A DNA stretch of 37,784 nt from an uncultured Faecalibacterium sp. (GCA_934526125.1 CAKSZU010000011.1:1-37784); one strand, 5' to 3'. Positions 24,001-31,278 are shown, numbered from the stretch's first letter. Translations and numbers: made by a program. The notes: generated from the letters alone by a model not told the origin.

Positions 24001-24987
24001 CTGCTGCAGGGCGCCGGTGAGCTTGTCGGTGATGTTCCGCAGTTCGGCTACGATGTCGATCAGGGAGTCGATGTCGGACATGCCCGTTGCGTTGAACTTG
24101 TCCATGACGGTCTGCAGGCCGTCCCGCACTTCGATCAGCGCCTGCTGGATCTCCGGCTCGTTGACCACGGCGATCAGCTGGTTGACGCTGTCCAGAAGGC
24201 TCTGGGCCTGATTTTTGACGACCTCGAAGGATTTGGTCACCTCGCCGGTGTACTGGCTGTTGATGCTGTCCCGCACCAGCTGGTTATAGTTCTTGAACTG
24301 GCGGTCGTATTCCTTCTGGCCCGCTTTGATCTGGGCCTCGGCGCTGTCCAGTTTGCTCTTGGCCTCAGCCAGCTGGGTATCGATGACGCCCAGCAGCTTG
24401 TCGTTGATGGCGTCGATCTTGCTCTGGTTCAGCTGCACCTGCACCATTTTGTCCACAAGGCCGTTGGCGGAGATGCTGGACACACCGCCCTGACGCTCCA
24501 CATAGGGGACCACCGTCTCGCTGACGAAATCCGACAGCTCGTACATGTCGCTGCCCTCGCGGCTGACGGCCACGGTCATGAAGGCGTTCATGTTCAGGGA
24601 GTACTCAATGATGGAGGGCGTCATGCAGGAACTCGGCAGGCTGGACACGGTCTGGTCTACCTTGTTGGACACCTTGACCACGGCACTGTTCATATCGGTG
24701 TCGTCGTCAAACTCCATCAGCAGCAGACTGTAGTTCTCTGCCGATGTCGCGGTGATGTTCTTGACGCCCGACACGGTGCCGAGGGCATTTTCCATCACGT
24801 CGGAGACTTCGCTCTCCACACGTTCCGGGCTGGCGCCGGGATAGACCGTAACCACCATCAGGTACGGCGTGTTCACGTCCGGCAGCAGGTTGGTCTGCAT
24901 GTTCTTGATGGACACAAAGCCCAGCATGATGACCATGATGACTGCTACCAGCACAGTGAACGGCTTTTTGACACTGAATTTTTCCAT
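21055..24987 (-). CDS. RND-family efflux transporter with a large coiled-coil insertion
   Basis: 1310 residues, against about 1040 for usual AcrB/SwrC-type pumps. The standard plan is clear: an N-terminal membrane helix, the porter-domain motif 'YPGASPERVESEVSDVMENA', the TM4 signature GMLVDNSIVVIENIYR with proton-relay Asp, and a second half ending in helices with 'MGTVVNNGIVFVDYANQLR'. Between about residues 190 and 460 lies a helical, Gln/Glu/Lys-rich insertion in the first extracellular loop that should form long coiled coils. No membrane fusion protein or outer-membrane factor is adjacent, so the insertion may take the adaptor's role or reach the wall (inference). The substrate is unknown. 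Confidence 0.92.
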   Translation of the reverse strand: MEKFSVKKPFTVLVAVIMVIMLGFVSIKNMQTNLLPDVNTPYLMVVTVYPGASPERVESEVSDVMENALGTVSGVKNITATSAENYSLLLMEFDDDTDMNSAVVKVSNKVDQTVSSLPSSCMTPSIIEYSLNMNAFMTVAVSREGSDMYELSDFVSETVVPYVERQGGVSSISANGLVDKMVQVQLNQSKIDAINDKLLGVIDTQLAEAKSKLDSAEAQIKAGQKEYDRQFKNYNQLVRDSINSQYTGEVTKSFEVVKNQAQSLLDSVNQLIAVVNEPEIQQALIEVRDGLQTVMDKFNATGMSDIDSLIDIVAELRNITDKLTGALQQLQQRLNTEGESAGSTAEDLANNLQVQESLSNIYNTLEDTIKAMDDVPGLMDQFSQIVANYSQTQLEAYMKFTEAREMLNNYEKELETAKQTYEDAKEKAMASSDVAKMLDIDTLAKLIYAQNFSMPAGYVKDSSGKSWLLKVGEEYDSVEDISGALLLHVDGFGDVRMSDVADVAVIDNADATFTRLNGERSAVLKIYKSSSSSASEVSGNCTAAFKALEQQYDGLHVVVLSNQGNYISIIVKSILTSMIVGAALAVIVLALFLRDIKPTLVVGISIPLSVLFAVVLMYFTGLDMNVMTLAGLSLGIGMLVDNSIVVIENIYRLRSRGVPAARAAVQGTKQVGMSIVASTLTSVCVFLPVIFSSGIIRSLLQPMSMCIGYCLAASLIVALTVAPAAASTVLKKSQPKELKWFEKIQDKYARSLEWCFKHRALPLLAALALLIFSGWKIMSMGLELLPTITSNEAIVTLSTEKDISKEESYAIAEKAVDALLAVDNVTEVGITTDTRVAGLDISQLGLPQTITDLLNSANSYGTYQINVMLDESLSSKEIEKARVALEDAVNSVDRCSATVEISGMQELTSQLSTGLSIKIYGPDTETLTTVSEKVVELVNDTEGFVNATNGLGSGDATINLQIDRDKVRSYGLTVAEVYQKIAAKLTTTTTAQTPVAVDGTTMTVEISDDLDPLTKENMMDMTFETSVMSADGTTATGTCTLADMATWVTGSAPDSITSQNQTRFVTVTADTAEGYNYTLQSRILEKKLEEFAASDEMPENCSYSMGGSTTLNNTMVSEMVQWMGLALPFVYLVMVTQFQSLLSPFIVLLTVPLAFTGGLLGLLITGQQLTMISLMGFIVLMGTVVNNGIVFVDYANQLRIGGMERRAALIATGKTRMRPILMTTLTTVLAMLQLVFSDDMASQLMSGMAIVIICGLSYATLMTLYVVPLMYDILFRKPPLNVDIGDDDLDDIPDDAAEYIANSQAAAQPE

Positions 24988-25069
24988 TTTATCCTACCGT
25001 TTCTGTGTTGTTCCGCGGGATGCGCGGCGCCTCCTCCGAGAAGAAGCAAAAATTGCTGATACACTCTTT

Positions 25070-25097
25070 ATTATACACGAGGGAACAGGGCTTGCAA
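25070..25097 (-). promoter_or_regulatory. Promoter of the RND transporter gene
   Basis: TTGCAA, 16 bp, TATAAT on the minus strand. The ricT extended -10 (TG-T-TATACT, TATACT at 25204-25209) lies on the other strand in the same gap. Confidence 0.65.
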
Positions 25098-25285
25098 GAG
25101 CGGAACTATGATTCTTTGCCGAAATTTGGACTGATTTCCCTCTGGATACGGTTCAGGGCCGGGGATTGTTGCGGTTATGATAGAAATATTTCCGTATTTA
25201 TGTTATACTAAAATCCAGAATGGATCTTCAGGCCCTTTTGCAGGCCTTTTTACAGGATCGGGGGCATTCCCCCGCGAGGAAAGCT

Positions 25286-26224
25286 ATGAAAAAAGTGATC
25301 TCTGTCCGTTTCAAGGAAAACGGAAAAACCTATTATTTCGACCCCGCCGGGTCTGATATCAAGACCGGCGAATATGTCATCGTGGAGACGGCCCGCGGCA
25401 TCGAGTGCGGCGAGGTGGTGCAGGGGGTAAAAGAGATCCCCGACGCCTCCGTGCCCAAGGCGCTCAAGCCCATCACCCGGATGGCCGACAGCGTGGATGT
25501 GCGCCGGATGCGCCAGAACCGCGAGGACGAAAAGCGCGCCTACCGCACCTGCCAGGAGTGCATCGCCCGCCACGGGCTGGAGATGAAGCTGGTGGAAGCG
25601 GAGTACACGCTGGACCGCTCCAAGATCATGTTCTACTTCACCGCCGACGGGCGGGTGGATTTCCGGGAGCTGGTCAAGGATCTGGCCGGGATCTTCCACA
25701 CCCGCATCGAGCTGCGGCAGATCGGTGTGCGGGACGAGAGCAAGATGATCGGCGGCCTGGGCATCTGCGGCCAGCCCTTCTGCTGCAGCCGCTTCCTGAA
25801 GGATTTTCAGCCGGTGTCCATCAAGATGGCCAAAGAGCAGGGCCTGTCGCTGAACCCCACCAAGATCAGCGGTGCCTGCGGCCGCCTGATGTGCTGCCTG
25901 TCCTATGAGGAAAGCGCCTACGAGTACCTGAACAGCATCATGCCCATGGTGGGCAGCACGGTGCGCACCCCCGACGGTCTGGGCACCGTGCTGGAGGTCA
26001 ACCCCATCTCCGGCTATCTGCGGGTGCGCTGCGGCACCGAGGCCCTGACCCCCCGGTACTACAAGGTGGGCGTATGCGAGTATATCAGCGGCGGCAAGCG
26101 GGCACCCCGCCGCCCCGACCCGGACGACGATTATTCCGGCGTGTGCAACCCCGCCCCGGTGGTGGCTGCGGCCGATGAAAACGGCAATCCGGTCTGCGGC
26201 AAATGCCCCAAAAAAGAGAAATAA
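25286..26224 (+). CDS. ricT: RicT/YaaT-type PSP1 domain protein
   Basis: 312 residues. The PSP1 region is marked by the cysteine-rich 'GGLGICGQPFCCSRFL' and 'SGACGRLMCCLSYEE', which in Bacillus RicT help the RicAFT complex bind Fe-S clusters. That complex is tied to RNase Y maturation of mRNAs. More cysteines lie at the C-terminal end (CxxC in 'VCGKCPKK'). The ATG at 25286 has GAGGAAAG upstream; the open frame to 25220 is not preferred. In B. subtilis the order is holB-yaaT-yabA-yabB-yabC; here the same set is partly kept, with ferredoxin inserted and holB moved to 32880. Confidence 0.93.
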   Translation: MKKVISVRFKENGKTYYFDPAGSDIKTGEYVIVETARGIECGEVVQGVKEIPDASVPKALKPITRMADSVDVRRMRQNREDEKRAYRTCQECIARHGLEMKLVEAEYTLDRSKIMFYFTADGRVDFRELVKDLAGIFHTRIELRQIGVRDESKMIGGLGICGQPFCCSRFLKDFQPVSIKMAKEQGLSLNPTKISGACGRLMCCLSYEESAYEYLNSIMPMVGSTVRTPDGLGTVLEVNPISGYLRVRCGTEALTPRYYKVGVCEYISGGKRAPRRPDPDDDYSGVCNPAPVVAAADENGNPVCGKCPKKEK

Positions 26225-26243
26225 TTCCCAGAAAAATGGTGGG

Positions 26244-26289
26244 AAATCACAGTGGTTAGTATCACAAAACTAACCATTCTTCGTGATTT
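26244..26289. repeat. Nested palindrome between ricT and ferredoxin
   Basis: AAATCAC/GTGATTT encloses TGGTTAGT/ACTAACCA. Both stems are perfect, which is unusual for a simple terminator, and no T run follows on the plus strand. It may end ricT transcription or bind a regulator (see the GTTAG finding). Confidence 0.5.
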
Positions 26290-26388
26290 TCGCCAAAAAA
26301 CTCCCTCAATTTTCCCAGAAAGTTAGCCTTTGCTTTTGTGCAACCCAACAAAAATAAAAAAACAGGCTTTTCCGCCTTACGGTTAGTC

Positions 26389-26417
26389 TTGCCTTTTCCA
26401 GCCCACTTTGTTAGAAT
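26389..26417 (+). promoter_or_regulatory. Ferredoxin promoter
   Basis: TTGCCT, 17 bp, TAGAAT. GGTTAGTCTTGCC (26381-26393) overlaps the -35. A 9-bp hairpin GAAGTCTGC / GCAGACTTC (26440-26472) follows in the 5' untranslated leader. Confidence 0.75.
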
Positions 26418-26514
26418 GCAGACAAGGATGAATTCCGGGGAAGTCTGCTGGCACCGTGCGAGGGCAGACTTCTTCCTAAACTAAGGGCACGGGCGATAAA
26501 AGGAGAGTTTTATT

Positions 26515-26685
26515 ATGGCACACAAGGTTTCTGACGCATGTGTTGGCTGCGGCGCTTGCGAGGGCGCTTGCCCCGTTGGTGCTGTCACCGTTGATGGCGG
26601 TGTCGCAGTTGTGAACGCAGACGCCTGCATCGATTGCGGCGCTTGCGAGGGTGCTTGCCCCACCGGTGCTATCACCGCTGAATAA
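26515..26685 (+). CDS. fdx: 2[4Fe-4S] ferredoxin, clostridial type
   Basis: 56 residues with two identical-pattern cluster motifs, CVGCGACEGACP and CIDCGACEGACP, i.e. CxxCxxCxxxCP twice. It carries electrons between pyruvate:ferredoxin oxidoreductase (nifJ at the end of this window), hydrogenase and other redox enzymes in the cytosol. AAAAGGAGAG precedes the ATG, and it has its own promoter and terminator. It is encoded alone, which fits high, separate expression. Confidence 0.96.
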   Translation: MAHKVSDACVGCGACEGACPVGAVTVDGGVAVVNADACIDCGACEGACPTGAITAE

Positions 26686-26715
26686 TTTTTGCGGCGAACA
26701 CTGTAAAAACGCATC

Positions 26716-26758
26716 AAAAGCAGCAGACCTGTCAAAAGCGGGTCTGCTGCTTTTCTTT
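26716..26758 (+). terminator. Strong ferredoxin terminator
   Basis: AAAAGCAGCAGACC / GGTCTGCTGCTTTT perfect 14-bp stem followed by CTTT. Confidence 0.9.
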
Positions 26759-26819
26759 CATGCACAATTTTCCCGGGATTTCGGACCCGATATTTTGGCA
26801 AAGGATGTGCGGCACGGAT

Positions 26820-27512
26820 ATGGAACATTCCACCGAGATTTTGTATAATAAGACAAAGGTCTATTGTTCGGCCGTCCATCGGTTCGGCTCGGACGCGCTG
26901 CTGCTGGCCCGGTTCGCGGAGCCGAAGCGGGCCCAGAAGGCCGCCGACCTGTGTTCCGGCTGCGGTATCGTCGCGCTGGAGTGGCACGACCGGGGCCACC
27001 GGGGCCCCTGCGCCGCCGTGGAGCTGCAGCCTGAGGCCAGCGCCCTGCTGGCGCAGGCCTTGACCGAACAGGAGATCGGCCACATTACCCCGGTCTGTGC
27101 CGACCTGCGGCATTTCCGGGAAGGGGAGGGCAGCTTTGATCTCTGCGCCTGCAACCCACCCTATTTCACGGCGGGGGCTCACAGCACCGACCCCGCCCGG
27201 GCCGCTGCCCGCCACGAGACCGACTGCACCCTGGAAGAGGTCTGCCGGTGCGGGTTCCGTCTGCTGAAGGACGGCGGCCGGCTCACCCTCTGCCACCGGC
27301 CGGAGCGTCTGGCCGAGGTGCTGGCTGTGCTGCGGGAAAACCGGCTGGAGCCCAAGCGTCTGGCCTTTGTGAAGAACCGGCCGGACGCCGCGCCGTGGCT
27401 CTTTCTCGTGGAGGCCCAGAAGAACCGGAAGACCGGCCTGCGCATCGAGCCGGATGTCCTCATCAGCGCCGGAGCTGCGCTTTACGGGAACTCTGTAGAT
27501 CCGGAGAAGTAA
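26820..27512 (+). CDS. tRNA1(Val) (adenine-N6)-methyltransferase-like protein (YabB family)
   Basis: 230 residues, class I SAM-dependent methyltransferase. Motif I is 'ADLCSGCGIVALEW'. The catalytic NPPY is in 'FDLCACNPPYFTAG', which marks N6-adenine or N5-glutamine methylases, and the family N-terminus 'VHRFGSDALLLARFA' fits TrmN6/YfiC/YabB. It probably methylates A37 of tRNA-Val (family knowledge). The start is uncertain: 26820 gives the usual N-terminus, 26805 and 26760 are also in frame. It precedes rsmI by 15 bp as in Bacillus. Confidence 0.85.
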   Translation: MEHSTEILYNKTKVYCSAVHRFGSDALLLARFAEPKRAQKAADLCSGCGIVALEWHDRGHRGPCAAVELQPEASALLAQALTEQEIGHITPVCADLRHFREGEGSFDLCACNPPYFTAGAHSTDPARAAARHETDCTLEEVCRCGFRLLKDGGRLTLCHRPERLAEVLAVLRENRLEPKRLAFVKNRPDAAPWLFLVEAQKNRKTGLRIEPDVLISAGAALYGNSVDPEK

Positions 27513-27527
27513 TTCAGGAGGTAACCT

Positions 27528-28373
27528 ATGGCAGGAACTCTTTACATCGTCGCCACCCCCATCGGAAATCTGGACGATATGCCGCCGCGGGTGGCTGCTA
27601 CCTTCGGGGCGGCAGACTTCATCGCCGCAGAGGACACCCGGGTGACCATGAAGCTGCTCAACTTCCTGGGCCTGAAAAAGCCCATGGTGAGCTACTACGA
27701 ACACGCCCTGCAGAAGGGCGAGGGCATCCTGCGCCGGATCGAGGCAGGGGAGAACTGCGCTCTCTGCTCCGACGCCGGAATGCCCTGCGTCTCGGACCCG
27801 GGCGAGGTCATTGTGCGGGATGCGCTGGCCCGGGGCATCAAAGTGGTGCCCGTCCCGGCGGCGTCTGCCTGCGTGACGGCACTGGCTGTTTCGGGGCAGG
27901 ATACCTCCCGCTGGGTGTTCGAGGGCTTCCTGCCCGTGAACAAAAAACAGAAGCGGGAGCGTCTGGCCGAGCTGCAGGGCGAAAAGCGGACGGTCATCTT
28001 CTATGAGGCCCCCCACAAGCTGCGCACCACCCTGGACGACCTGACCACCGCTTTCGGCCCCGAGCGGAGCATCACCCTCTGCCGGGAGCTGACCAAGCTC
28101 CATGAAGAGATCTGGAAAACCACCCTGGGCGAGGCACAGACCCATTATGCCGCCAACGAGCCCCGGGGCGAGTATGTGCTGGTGATGGCCGGTGCCCCCG
28201 CCGCTGAAGCGGAGGAGGAGCTGACCCTGGAGCAGGCCGCCCAGCGGGCGCTGGAACTGACCCGGAACGGCTACGCGGCTTCGGCCGCCGCCAAAGCCGC
28301 AGCGCAGGGCACCCCCTACTCCAAGAGTGAGGTTTATAAGCAGCTTCTGGTGCTGCAAGAGAATGTTGATTGA
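27528..28373 (+). CDS. rsmI: 16S rRNA (cytidine-1402-2'-O)-methyltransferase
   Basis: 281 residues, SPOUT-unrelated tetrapyrrole-methylase fold. Landmarks are 'LYIVATPIGNLDDM' at the N-terminus, 'FIAAEDTRVTMKLL', 'CSDAGMPCVSDPGEVIV' and 'FYEAPHKLRTTL'. It methylates the ribose of C1402 in the ribosomal P site with SAM, together with RsmH. AGGAGG lies before the ATG. It forms an operon with the TrmN6-like gene and probably the following phosphodiesterase and birA. Confidence 0.96.
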   Translation: MAGTLYIVATPIGNLDDMPPRVAATFGAADFIAAEDTRVTMKLLNFLGLKKPMVSYYEHALQKGEGILRRIEAGENCALCSDAGMPCVSDPGEVIVRDALARGIKVVPVPAASACVTALAVSGQDTSRWVFEGFLPVNKKQKRERLAELQGEKRTVIFYEAPHKLRTTLDDLTTAFGPERSITLCRELTKLHEEIWKTTLGEAQTHYAANEPRGEYVLVMAGAPAAEAEEELTLEQAAQRALELTRNGYAASAAAKAAAQGTPYSKSEVYKQLLVLQENVD

Positions 28374-28388
28374 GGAGGACTTTGTCCC

Positions 28389-28877
28389 GTGACGAAACTT
28401 TTGATCCTGAGCGACAGCCATAACAATGTGGGAGCCGTGGAGCGCATCCTCCACGCGGAAAGCGATGCCACCGCCGTGATCTATCTGGGCGACGGCCTGC
28501 GCGATCTGGAAGAGGCGCTGACCCTGCACCCCAAAATGCGGGTCTACGCCGTGGCCGGAAACTGCGATTTCGGGGCACTGGAGCCGCTGGACGGCTTTGC
28601 AGCCTTCGATCAGGTCGTTGTTTTCTATACGCATGGTCACATGTACGGTGTAAAATACGATCTGGATACGCTTGTGGACGCCGCCAGCGCCCGGGGCGCG
28701 GAGGTGGCCCTGTTCGGCCACACCCACAAGCCCCTTGCCGAGCAGCGGGGCAAGGTGTTCCTGTTCAACCCCGGCTCCTGCGGGCGCTGTTACACCGGCC
28801 CCAACACCTACGGCATCCTGATGCTGGACAGCGGCAGCATCATCAACTATGAACACAAAGAGGTGCCGAGACAATGA
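28389..28877 (+). CDS. YfcE/MJ0936-type metallophosphoesterase
   Basis: 162 residues, starting at GTG with GAGGAGG 10 bases upstream. The calcineurin-like metal motifs occur in order: LSDSHNN, GDGLRD, GNCD, THGHMYG and GHTHKP. It should hydrolyse phosphodiester bonds with a two-metal centre; the natural substrate of this family is mostly unknown. The stop overlaps the birA start by 4 bp (ATGA), so translation is coupled. Confidence 0.92.
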   Translation: MTKLLILSDSHNNVGAVERILHAESDATAVIYLGDGLRDLEEALTLHPKMRVYAVAGNCDFGALEPLDGFAAFDQVVVFYTHGHMYGVKYDLDTLVDAASARGAEVALFGHTHKPLAEQRGKVFLFNPGSCGRCYTGPNTYGILMLDSGSIINYEHKEVPRQ

Positions 28878-29641
28878 GCATCAACGAAGTGCGGTATCTG
28901 CCTGAATGCGGCAGCACCAACGCCTACGCCAAGGAGCATTTTGAGGAGTTCGGCCCGGTGGGCGCGGTCTACACCACCAACCAGACCGCCGGACGGGGGA
29001 GACTGGGCCGCAGCTGGGTCAACGCCGAGGGCAAGGCCCTGTACTACACCGCCGTCATCCGGGAGCCGCTGGCCCAGCCTGCCACCCTGCCGCTGCTGGC
29101 CAGCCTTGCCGTGCGCAAGCAGCTGGCCCTGCGCTACGGCGTGGACTGCCGGATCAAATGGCCCAACGACCTGCTGCTCAACGGCAAAAAGCTGGTGGGC
29201 ATCCTCTGCGAGAGCGTCTGCTACGGCTACCAGCAGCAGGGCCGGGGCATCGTGTGCGGCATCGGCATCAATCTGGCCCAGCCCCAGAGCTATTTCGACG
29301 CCGCCGACCTGCCCCACGGCACTTCGCTGGCACTGCAGGGTGCCGCCGTGGATCTGGAGCAGGACCCCCAGTGGCTGGCCGAGGCCCTGACCGATTTCGG
29401 CTTTGACAAGCCCATGTATGTCTTTGCCCGGGACGGCTTTGCCCCCTTCCGGGAGGAATACAAGGCCGCCTGCATCAACCTGGGCCGCCGGGTCACCTTT
29501 GATCTGCCCGACGGCCGGCAGGGTGCCGGACAGGCCGTGGATGTGGACGACGAGGGCCGCCTTGTGGTCCGCACCGACTCCGGCGAGGAACACGTCTTTA
29601 CCGGCGAGGTCTCGGTCCACGGCATCTATGGGGCGGTGTGA
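28874..29641 (+). CDS. birA: Biotin-[acetyl-CoA-carboxylase] ligase
   Basis: 255 residues. The ligase core shows 'STNAYAK', the biotinyl-AMP loop GRGRLGRSW (about 40-48) and KWPNDLLLNGKKLVGIL, followed by the small C-terminal SH3-like domain. It attaches biotin to carboxylases such as acetyl-CoA or oxaloacetate carboxylase. There is no N-terminal helix-turn-helix, so it is a group I ligase and does not itself repress biotin genes. Confidence 0.95.
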   Translation: MSINEVRYLPECGSTNAYAKEHFEEFGPVGAVYTTNQTAGRGRLGRSWVNAEGKALYYTAVIREPLAQPATLPLLASLAVRKQLALRYGVDCRIKWPNDLLLNGKKLVGILCESVCYGYQQQGRGIVCGIGINLAQPQSYFDAADLPHGTSLALQGAAVDLEQDPQWLAEALTDFGFDKPMYVFARDGFAPFREEYKAACINLGRRVTFDLPDGRQGAGQAVDVDDEGRLVVRTDSGEEHVFTGEVSVHGIYGAV

Positions 29642-29657
29642 GGGGGAGCAGGGGCAA

Positions 29658-29712
29658 GCCCTCTCAGTCAAAGCCTGACGGCTTTGCCAGCTCCCCCAAA
29701 GGGGGAGCCAGG
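29658..29712. repeat. Interspersed palindromic repeat, copy A
   Basis: It contains GCCCTCTCAGTC, then CAAAGCC/GGCTTTG, then GCTCCCCC-AAA-GGGGGAGC. It shares its ends with 32716-32770, so it is a dispersed REP- or MITE-like family rather than a local terminator. Confidence 0.75.
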
Positions 29713-29744
29713 ACATCTGCGAGGGCAGGCCAAAGCATTCCAAT

Positions 29745-29791
29745 TAAAACCCAACAGGGCAGCCGCACAAATACCGTGCAGCTGCCCTGTT
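29745..29791 (-). terminator. Terminator of the Tat-type lipoprotein gene
   Basis: AACAGGGCAGC / GCTGCCCTGTT plus GCAC/GTGC stem, followed by GGGTTTTAATT on the minus strand. Confidence 0.8.
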
Positions 29792-29796
29792 TTGCG

Positions 29797-30357
29797 TTAA
29801 TCAACGCCGTGATATGCTTTTCCCTTTATCGTATATTTCTTTCCGTCATTCTGAATGGTTGCTTCAATGTTTCCACCATTCTGGAACTGTTCTTCTGTCA
29901 CCCGAAAGTAAACACTGATCTGTACATTTGTCTTCCCTGGCTCCACCGTCAGCGTATCGGTTACAGTGATTCTGTTCTGATTTTCCGAACTCTCTACCCG
30001 ATTCCAGATGCCGAGGTAAGAAGTCAGCTCCTTGCCATCAGCCTTTATGCTGAAGTTCTCTCTTGTAAAGGTAAAGCCCTTTTCCGTATTGATCAGGAAG
30101 GAAGCGCCCCATGCCGGGACCGGCACATTCTTTGCGCTGGTCTGATATGCTCTCTTGAACGTAAATCCACCGTACCCCGTTTTGGTGAAATCCCCCATGA
30201 CGATATCCGTGCTTGTGCCGCCGGTAGAAGGTGCCGGTGCCGGAGCCGGAGCCGGGGCATCGCCGCCGCAGGCGGTCAGGACGCCGGATGCCGCAAGGGC
30301 TGCCGCAACAGCACCGGCCGTTTTCAAAAAAGTGCGGCGTTTCATCATTTCAGACAT
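29797..30357 (-). CDS. Lipoprotein with twin-arginine-like signal, unknown function
   Basis: 186 residues. 'MKRRTFLKTAG' fits the twin-arginine consensus, and a lipobox LTAC at about 27-30 gives a lipid anchor. An Ala/Pro repeat linker is followed by a single beta-rich domain of about 130 residues ('GFTFKRAYQTSAKNV', 'VTDTLTVEPGKTNVQIS') of the kind seen in FxLYD-like or DUF4352-like surface proteins. GGAGAGG precedes the start. Promoter TTGATT - 17 bp - TAATAT lies at 30412-30440. The DNA-binding or enzymatic role, if any, is unknown. Confidence 0.85.
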   Translation of the reverse strand: MSEMMKRRTFLKTAGAVAAALAASGVLTACGGDAPAPAPAPAPSTGGTSTDIVMGDFTKTGYGGFTFKRAYQTSAKNVPVPAWGASFLINTEKGFTFTRENFSIKADGKELTSYLGIWNRVESSENQNRITVTDTLTVEPGKTNVQISVYFRVTEEQFQNGGNIEATIQNDGKKYTIKGKAYHGVD

Positions 30358-30411
30358 AGAATCCTCTCCTCACTCGGAATGTGTCAGGGCAGAGCGCCCC
30401 CCGTTACGTCA

Positions 30412-30440
30412 ATATTAACATTTTTTTTTGAGTGAATCAA
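30412..30440 (-). promoter_or_regulatory. Promoter of the Tat-type lipoprotein gene
   Basis: TTGATT, 17 bp, TAATAT on the minus strand. Repeats of AAACTGCAC/TTTGTGCA just upstream (about 30452-30490) may be a regulator site. Confidence 0.6.
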
Positions 30441-30488
30441 GATTTTTGTAGAAACTGCACGAATGTTGTGTTTTTGCACAAACTGCAC

Positions 30489-30607
30489 AAACAAAGACCC
30501 CCTCCGGCGCTTGCGGTACACCGGAGGGGGTCTCTGTTTTGGGGTATTGCTTTGGTGTGAGGAGGAATCATGTGCAAGGAAGACGGTTGCGGCCCCGCTC
30601 CCTTGTG
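30489..30607 (-). ncRNA. Small RNA with anti-Shine-Dalgarno loop, copy A
   Basis: About 118 nt on the minus strand. A -10 TATACT (30619-30614) and -35 ATGACT (30642-30637) precede it. A 12-bp GC-rich terminator stem (30496-30507 / 30521-30532) and TTTGTTTG end it. The middle holds AUUCCUCCUCAC in a loop closed by CCUUG / CAAAG. About 75% of the body matches the second copy at 36976-37094, with compensating changes in the terminator stem. The likely role is base-pairing to ribosome binding sites of target mRNAs (inference). Confidence 0.7.
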
Positions 30608-30613
30608 ATTCAT

Positions 30614-30642
30614 AGTATACCCGATTTCACGGAAAAAGTCAT
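30614..30642 (-). promoter_or_regulatory. Promoter of small RNA copy A
   Basis: ATGACT, 17 bp, TATACT on the minus strand. The paralogue has the same TATACT with an extended TG at 37101-37109. Confidence 0.65.
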
Positions 30643-30753
30643 TACTTTCTTGTGAAATCTTGTGAAAAATATGTTAATCTTCGCATGAAAAGTGTTTTTC
30701 ACAGGCACAGCATCCTGTCATCGGATGGCTCTTCCGGGGGCCGGGGAAAAGGG

Positions 30754-31278
30754 TCAGGCATTCGTTTCGGGGAACATCTCTGCATGGCGTCTGCCGTCGG
30801 TGACGTAATGGGCGGCGTTCTCGAGGTTGTGGGCGGCCTGCTCCGGGGTGAGGGTCTTGATGACGCGGGCGGGGACGCCCACGGCCACCGAGTTGTCCGG
30901 GATGACCATCCGCTCCGGCACCAGCGCACCGGCCCCGATGATGCAGTTTTTCCCGATGACGCAGTGGTTCAGCAGGGTGGCGTGCATCCCGATGAGACTG
31001 CCGTCCCCCACGGTGCAGCCGTGGACAAGGGCACTGTGCCCCACGGTGACATTGCGGCCCAGCGTCACCGCGCCGCCCGGGTCACAGTGGAGGACAGCGT
31101 TGTCCTGCACGTTGGTGTTCTCGCCCAGGGTCAGGGTGCCGTCATCGCCCCGCAGGACGGCCCCGTACCAGACCGTGGAGCCGGGCCCCAGCACCACGTC
31201 CCCCAGCACGGTCGCATTGGGGGCCACAAAGGCCGCGCCCTCGTCCCGGGGCTTTTTTCCACCAAAAGGAAGCATCAT
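30754..31278 (-). CDS. Gamma-carbonic anhydrase family protein
   Basis: 174 residues built of left-handed beta-helix hexapeptide repeats ('VLGDVVLGPGSTVWYGAVLRGD', read in parts) with a C-terminal helix. The metal-site residues are in place: RGDDG, 'NAVLHCD' and 'VGHSALVHGC' supply the Asp and three His pattern of YrdA/PaaY-type proteins. It may hydrate CO2 or bind a CoA ester; activity varies in this family. AGAAAGGTGG lies upstream of the start. Confidence 0.92.
   Translation of the reverse strand: MMLPFGGKKPRDEGAAFVAPNATVLGDVVLGPGSTVWYGAVLRGDDGTLTLGENTNVQDNAVLHCDPGGAVTLGRNVTVGHSALVHGCTVGDGSLIGMHATLLNHCVIGKNCIIGAGALVPERMVIPDNSVAVGVPARVIKTLTPEQAAHNLENAAHYVTDGRRHAEMFPETNA

Noticed and set aside
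29638..30435. Open frame through the repeat and antisense to the Tat-type lipoprotein
   Set aside because: It begins inside birA's end, crosses a palindromic repeat and a terminator, and is antisense to a gene with a signal peptide, ribosome site and promoter.
30559..30607. Short plus-strand ORF after GGAGGAATC-ATG in small RNA copy A, and its counterpart at about 37048
   Set aside because: The ribosome-site-like sequence and ATG are conserved, but the encoded peptides (12 and 27 residues) differ completely in length and sequence, while promoter, loop and terminator on the minus strand are conserved. Minus-strand RNA explains the pair better.
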